NCBI GenBank assembly: GCA_964343835.1 | Contig: CAYFKR010000012.1 | Location: 1 to 64,000 of the forward strand | Source: CALEMW01 sp964343835 | GTDB taxonomy: Bacteria; Krumholzibacteriota; Krumholzibacteriia; LZORAL124-64-63 | DNA length: 64,000 nucleotides | Direction of reading: 5' to 3' | Part shown: positions 59,946 to 64,000 of the stretch, in pieces | Position numbering within the stretch: the stretch's first letter is position 1 | Layout: the number at the start of each line of letters is the position of its first letter | Position numbers and translations under genes: made by a program | The notes under the pieces: model-generated | The model's database searches: none | The model's input: only the letters and a program-made list of their open reading frames with translations | Told to the model about the DNA's origin: nothing

Positions 59946-61292
59946 TCAGCTCCCGTCCTGGATCAGATCGCGGGCCCTGGCAATCAGGTCCCGCGCCTCG
60001 TCCTCCGTGGCCGCCTCGGCGATCACGCGGACGATGGGTTCGGTGTTCGAGGCGCGCACGTGGACCCAGGAATCCGGTCCCTGCCAGCGCACGCCGTCCG
60101 AGTCGTCGAACGATCCCTCGCCGAGGGCGGCGAGGCGTTCCCGCACCGTATCGGCAGCCAGAGGGGATTCTTGATCGAACTTGTCCTTCACCATCGCCAC
60201 CGGCGGATAACCGGAGACGATGTCCTTCAACGACTTGCCCGTGCTCGCCATCTGCTGCAACACCATGGCGATGCCCACCAGGGCGTCGCGCCCCGGGTGC
60301 AGGGCGGGGTAGATGATGCCACCGTTGCCCTCGCCGCCCACCACGGCATCGCGGGCGAGCATCTCGGCCACGACGTTGGCCTCCCCCACCGGGGCGCGGG
60401 TGACGGTCGAGCCGTGGCGCCCGGCCACGGTCTCCACCAGTCCGGTGGTCGAGAGGTTGATGACCACGTCGCCGGGCTCCCGCTGCAGCAGGAAGTCCAC
60501 GCACACCGCGAGGGTCAGTTCCTCGCTCATGACCGTGCCCTCGCCGTCCACCAGCACCAGGCGGTCCACGTCGGGGTCCACGGCGAAGCCCACGTCGGCG
60601 CCGGACTCGCGCACCGCCTCGCCCAGGCCCGCCAGGTGGGCGGGGGTGGGCTCGGGCGGATGGGGGAACAGGCCGGTGCAGTCGCAGTGCAGGGGAACGC
60701 AGCGGCAGCCGAGACGGTCCAGCAGGGCCGGCACGATGCGGCCGCCGGCGCCCTCGACGCAGTCCACGGCGACGGTCAGGCCGGCGGCCCTCACGGCGTC
60801 GGCGTCGAGCCAGGGCAGGGCCAGCAGGGCGTCCAGGTGGAGGTCGTCGGCGCCGTGGCGCGTCTCGATCTCTCCCAGGCAGTCCCAGGGCACATGCCCG
60901 CCCTCGGTGCCGTGCAGGGCCACCAGTTCGGCGTTCTGCTCGGCGTTCAGGAAGAGTCCCTGCCCCTCCAGCAACTTCAGGGCGTTCCAGGGCTGGGGAT
61001 TATGGCTGGCGGTGATGATCACGCCGCCCACGGCGTCGGACTCCTGGACCGCCATCTCGGTGGTGGGGGTGGTGGCCAGGCCGATGTCGATGACGCGATG
61101 CCCGGTGGACATCAGGGCCGCGGAGACGGCCTGGAAGATCATGGGGCCGGACGGGCGGCTGTCCCGTCCGATCACGACCGGTCCCGCCGGCAGCCAGCGG
61201 CCGAAGCTGGCGGCCCACTGGGCGGCGACCACGGCGTCGAGGCCGTTGCCGATGACGCCCCGGACACCGGAGACGCTCACACGCAGAGCCAT
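59946..61292 (-). CDS. glmM: Phosphoglucosamine/phosphohexomutase
   Basis: Predicted 448 residues, alpha-D-phosphohexomutase. Active-site Ser96 in TASHNPQ, metal loop DPDVDRLVL, sugar loop GEGNGGIIYPALHPGRD and phosphate loop RASNTEPIVRV. Next to glmS this is probably GlmM (glucosamine 6-phosphate to 1-phosphate), though it is nearer in style to archaeal/actinobacterial mutases that also accept glucose or mannose phosphates. ATG at 61292 with AGGAGG seven bases upstream. Confidence 0.9.
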   Translation of the reverse strand: MALRVSVSGVRGVIGNGLDAVVAAQWAASFGRWLPAGPVVIGRDSRPSGPMIFQAVSAALMSTGHRVIDIGLATTPTTEMAVQESDAVGGVIITASHNPQPWNALKLLEGQGLFLNAEQNAELVALHGTEGGHVPWDCLGEIETRHGADDLHLDALLALPWLDADAVRAAGLTVAVDCVEGAGGRIVPALLDRLGCRCVPLHCDCTGLFPHPPEPTPAHLAGLGEAVRESGADVGFAVDPDVDRLVLVDGEGTVMSEELTLAVCVDFLLQREPGDVVINLSTTGLVETVAGRHGSTVTRAPVGEANVVAEMLARDAVVGGEGNGGIIYPALHPGRDALVGIAMVLQQMASTGKSLKDIVSGYPPVAMVKDKFDQESPLAADTVRERLAALGEGSFDDSDGVRWQGPDSWVHVRASNTEPIVRVIAEAATEDEARDLIARARDLIQDGS

Positions 61293-61384
61293 GGGGATCC
61301 CTCCTGGCCGCTCTCGTCCATCGGGCGCGACGACGCTTCCGACGGAATTCGGCGGTTCCCTGTCCTGGTCCTGGCGGGGGGTGC

Positions 61385-61460
61385 TGGAGCCGATGTGGGG
61401 ACTCGAACCCCAGACCTGCTCATTACGAGTGAGCTGCTCTACCAGCTGAGCTACATCGGC
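61385..61460 (-). tRNA. tRNA-Thr (CGT)
   Basis: 76 bases with encoded CCA. Acceptor GCCGATG/CATCGGC, D arm AGCTCAGCTGGTAGAGC, anticodon stem GCTCA/TGAGC with loop CTCGTAA, anticodon CGT reading ACG. Eighteen bases after tRNA-Phe. Confidence 0.97.
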
Positions 61461-61478
61461 TCGAAGTCGAGGGAAACG

Positions 61479-61554
61479 TGGTGCCTGGGGGCGGATTTGA
61501 ACCACCGACACCTGCATTTTCAGTGCAGTGCTCTACCAACTGAGCTACCCAGGC
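61479..61554 (-). tRNA. tRNA-Phe (GAA)
   Basis: 76 bases with encoded CCA. Acceptor GCCTGGG/CCCAGGC; anticodon stem CTGCA/TGCAG with loop CTGAAAA, anticodon GAA. First of the tRNA-Phe/tRNA-Thr pair ahead of glmM. Confidence 0.97.
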
Positions 61555-61589
61555 CCGTTTCCTGACATACCGCGCTGCGGCGGTCCGGG

Positions 61590-61619
61590 AATAAAACACT
61601 CCGGACTCCCCCCTGTCAA
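61590..61619 (-). promoter_or_regulatory. Promoter of tRNA-Phe-tRNA-Thr
   Basis: TTGACA (61614-61619), 18 bases, TTTATT (61590-61595), about 36 bases before the tRNA 5' end. A second, farther element (TGGCCA-N17-TATGAT near 61649-61677 on the same strand) may be an upstream start. Confidence 0.72.
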
Positions 61620-61680
61620 GCGCCGCGGGGCGGAAATCGAACCGGGGAATCATACACGAGTTCCCCGCCGTTGGCCAGCA

Positions 61681-62670
61681 TCAACGCCCAGGGCGATCGC
61701 CGTAACCCCTTGGATGGGCTTCATGCCAGCGCCAGGCGTCGGCCAGGATGGTGTCCAGGTCGCTGTGGTGCGGCTCCCAGCCCAGCAGGCTGCGGGCCCG
61801 GTCGTTGGACGCCACCAGGCGGGCCGGGTCACCCGGGCGCCGCGGCGCGACCTCCGGCTCGAGGGCGCGACCCGTCACGCGGGACGCCGCATCCACGATC
61901 TCGCGGACGGAACTGCCCGTGGACGTCCCCAGGTTGACGGCGGTCAGGCCGGGGCGATCGTTGGCCGCCAGGGCCAGGGCATGGGCCGCGGCGAGGTCCC
62001 GCACATGGATGTAGTCGCGGATGCAGGTGCCGTCGGGGGTGGAGTAGTCGTCGCCGAAGATGCGGAACGAGACGTCGGGATCGATGAGGGAGCGCAGCAG
62101 CCTCGGGATCAGGTGGGTCTCGGGTTCGTGGTCCTCCCCCAGTTCGCCGTCGGCGCCGCAGGCGTTGAAGTAGCGCAGGGCGGTGGCGACCATGCCGGCG
62201 TCGGCGGCGACGGCGGCCAGTTCGCGCTCCACCGCCAGCTTGGTCTCGCCGTAGGGGTTGACGGGCTCGAGGGTCGAATCCTCGCCGATGGGGGTCGTCT
62301 CGGGCTCGCCGTAGACGGCGGCGGTGGACGAGAAGACGAAGCGGCGCACCCCCGCCGACGCGGCGGCGGCAATCAGCGCGCCCCCCCCGTCGCGGTTGTT
62401 CCGCCAGTACTTGTCGGGATCCTCCACCGACTCCCCCACCAGGCTGAAGCCGGCGAAGTGGATGACGGCCTCGAAGCCCCCGGCGATGGCCGCGGCCAGG
62501 CCGGCCGGATCCAGCAGCGACGCCTCGTGCAGCACCACGCCGTCCGGCACGGCGGCACGGTGACCCGTGCTGAAGTCGTCCAGGATCTCCACGTCGTGGC
62601 CTTCGGCCAGCAGCAGCTTCACCGTCACGCTGCCGATGTAGCCGGCACCGCCCGTCACGAGCACCCTCAT
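61681..62670 (-). CDS. galE: UDP-glucose 4-epimerase
   Basis: Predicted 329 residues, extended short-chain dehydrogenase. NAD motif VTGGAGYIGS (5-14); DDFSTGH; active pair Ser in FSSTAAVYG and YGETK with Tyr/Lys; substrate part (ALRYFNACGADGELGEDHEPETHLIP), DGTCIRDYIHVRDLA. It interconverts UDP-glucose and UDP-galactose for envelope glycans. ATG at 62670 overlaps the uvrA stop (ATGA), so it is read with uvrA, an unusual partner. Confidence 0.95.
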   Translation of the reverse strand: MRVLVTGGAGYIGSVTVKLLLAEGHDVEILDDFSTGHRAAVPDGVVLHEASLLDPAGLAAAIAGGFEAVIHFAGFSLVGESVEDPDKYWRNNRDGGGALIAAAASAGVRRFVFSSTAAVYGEPETTPIGEDSTLEPVNPYGETKLAVERELAAVAADAGMVATALRYFNACGADGELGEDHEPETHLIPRLLRSLIDPDVSFRIFGDDYSTPDGTCIRDYIHVRDLAAAHALALAANDRPGLTAVNLGTSTGSSVREIVDAASRVTGRALEPEVAPRRPGDPARLVASNDRARSLLGWEPHHSDLDTILADAWRWHEAHPRGYGDRPGR

Positions 62671-64000
62671 GATCCGCCTCCGTTCGCCGCCGCGGCCAGG
62701 TGCCGCCCGGTCAGGGATCCCGCCACGGCCGCCACCTCGGCGGGCGTGCCCTGGGCCACGAGCCGGCCGCCGGCGTCGCCGCCGCCGGGTCCCAGGTCCA
62801 CCACCCAGTCGGCCTGGGCGATGAGGTCCAGGTTGTGCTCCACCACGATCACCGTGTGGCCGTGGTCCACCAGTTCGTGCAGCACGAGGGCGAGCTGGGC
62901 CACGTCGTGGACGTGGAGCCCGGTGGTGGGTTCGTCCAGCAGGTACAGGTTTCTCTTGCCCGACGGCGACCCGAGTTCGCGGGCGATCTTCAGGCGCTGG
63001 CTCTCGCCGCCGGAGAGCGTGGTCGCCGACTGGCCGAGGGTCAGGTAGCCCAGCCCCACCTTGCGCAGGATCCAGAGCTTGTCGCGTACGGCGTTCTCGT
63101 CGCGGAAGAAGGCCAGGGCGTCTTCCACCGTCAGGTCCAGGACCTGGGCGATGGACTTGCCGCGCAGCTTCACCTCCAGGGTGGCCGGGTTGAAGCGGGT
63201 GCCGCCGCACACGTCGCAGGGCACGCTGATGTCGGCCATGAAGTGCATCTCGACGCGGTGTTCGCCGAGCCCCTGGCATTCCGGGCAGCGACCACCGGCG
63301 GTGTTGAAGCTGAAGCGGCCGGCGTCGAACCCGCGGGCCCGGGCGTCGGGGGTCCGGGCGAAGAGCTCGCGTACCGCCGAAAACACGCCCATGTACGTGG
63401 CGGGGTTGGATCGGCTGGACTTGCCGATGGGCGTCTGGTCCACGCGCACGACCTTGTCGATCCAACCGGCGCCCTGGAATCCCGTGAAGGGACGGCCGCG
63501 CTCGGGGCCGCCCTGGGCGGCGCCGGTGAGGCCGTCGTGGAGGCAACCGTTGACCAGGGTGCTCTTGCCCGAGCCCGAGACGCCGGTCACGCAGGTCAGG
63601 CGACCGAGGGGGAAGCCCACGTCCACCTTCTTCAGGTTGTGGAGGCGGGCACCCTTGACCACGAGGCTGCGCACGTCGGTGTCGCGGTCGCGGCTGGGGG
63701 CGGGCAGGGTGCGGCGGCCGGTCAGGTAGTCGGCGGTCAGGGTGGTGCCGCTCTCGAGCAGGGCCGCCATGGGGCCCTGGTAGACGACCTCTCCCCCGTT
63801 GGTCCCCGCCTCGGGTCCCAGCTCCACCATGTGCTCCCCGGCGCGCAGCACGGCGGGGTCGTGCTCCACCACCACGACGGTGTTCCCCACGCCCACAAGA
63901 TCTTTCAGGGTGGCGATCAGCTTGTCCACGTCGGACGGGTGGAGACCCGTGGTCGGTTCGTCCAGTACGTACAGGGTGTCCACGAGCCGCGAGCCCAGGG
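62667..64000 (-). CDS. uvrA: Excinuclease ABC subunit A, C-terminal part (cut by window edge)
   Basis: About 444 residues; the N-terminal half lies beyond the right edge. Present: first ATPase signature end (LYVLDEPTTGLHPSDV), second ATPase domain with SGSGKSTLVN, the zinc module C-x2-C ... C-x2-C (CPECQGLGE; VPCDVCGGTRF) and TLSGGESQRLKIARELG, LYLLDEPTTGLH. It finds DNA lesions and loads UvrB in nucleotide excision repair. Reading continues without a start to position 64000 (LGSRLVDTLYVL). Confidence 0.97.
   Translation of the reverse strand, partial: LGSRLVDTLYVLDEPTTGLHPSDVDKLIATLKDLVGVGNTVVVVEHDPAVLRAGEHMVELGPEAGTNGGEVVYQGPMAALLESGTTLTADYLTGRRTLPAPSRDRDTDVRSLVVKGARLHNLKKVDVGFPLGRLTCVTGVSGSGKSTLVNGCLHDGLTGAAQGGPERGRPFTGFQGAGWIDKVVRVDQTPIGKSSRSNPATYMGVFSAVRELFARTPDARARGFDAGRFSFNTAGGRCPECQGLGEHRVEMHFMADISVPCDVCGGTRFNPATLEVKLRGKSIAQVLDLTVEDALAFFRDENAVRDKLWILRKVGLGYLTLGQSATTLSGGESQRLKIARELGSPSGKRNLYLLDEPTTGLHVHDVAQLALVLHELVDHGHTVIVVEHNLDLIAQADWVVDLGPGGGDAGGRLVAQGTPAEVAAVAGSLTGRHLAAAANGGGS

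Overview
The window looks like chromosomal housekeeping sequence from a GC-rich, diderm (Gram-negative type) bacterium. It carries an outer-membrane assembly pair (TamA/TamB-like), a lipoprotein and two outer-membrane beta barrels. It also carries a proteobacterial-type RpoD with a large non-conserved region, and an aminopeptidase ending in a FlgD-like Ig domain of the kind common in uncultured FCB-group lineages (Krumholzibacteria, Eisenbacteria, Latescibacteria). That placement is inference from domain style, not from a marker-gene tree. A 40-base run of N inside rpoD shows this is a draft or metagenome assembly. I see no insertion sequence, prophage, CRISPR array or other mobile DNA.

I support 50 protein genes and 6 RNA genes. 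All are on the minus strand except the aminopeptidase (9789-11735) and a lipoprotein (24688-25140). Genes are packed tightly: at least twelve neighbours overlap by four bases (ATGA, GTGA or TTGA). About a third start with GTG or TTG, and eight TTG starts are each placed by a Shine-Dalgarno match, by an overlap, or by both.

Layout in transcription order, right to left: uvrA (cut by the right edge)-galE; tRNA-Phe, tRNA-Thr, glmM-glmS-ridA, tRNA-Sec, lipid kinase, DUF5683-like protein, lepA-lepB-hemW; hrcA-grpE-dnaJ-rsmE-yqeY-cvpA-mutS2-dnaG-rpoD (heat shock joined to the macromolecular-synthesis cluster, without dnaK or rpsU); tRNA-Ile(CAT)-tRNA-Val; an RNase H with an N-terminal HTH-like segment; RNase P RNA; recJ-rel-dtd-maf-mtnA; rplM-rpsI-rpsB-tsf-pyrH-frr-uppS-cdsA-dxr-rseP (ribosome and envelope synthesis); tamA-tamB-metalloprotease/propeller/barrel-uvrD; a GGDEF cyclase; gatCAB; methylmalonyl-CoA mutase mutA-mutB-meaB; pirin-marR.

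Main points for a second look: (1) a three-part secreted protein (HExxH peptidase, beta-propeller, Omp85-like barrel) encoded directly after tamA-tamB; (2) a selC gene, so the organism probably makes selenoproteins; (3) promoters whose -35 hexamer contains the stop codon of the gene upstream (rplM, rnpB); (4) near-identical 14-base start regions on rplM and rpsI, with the rplM Shine-Dalgarno in a hairpin loop; (5) a sigma-28-like promoter before the diguanylate cyclase; (6) the sequence gap removing part of RpoD region 2.1.
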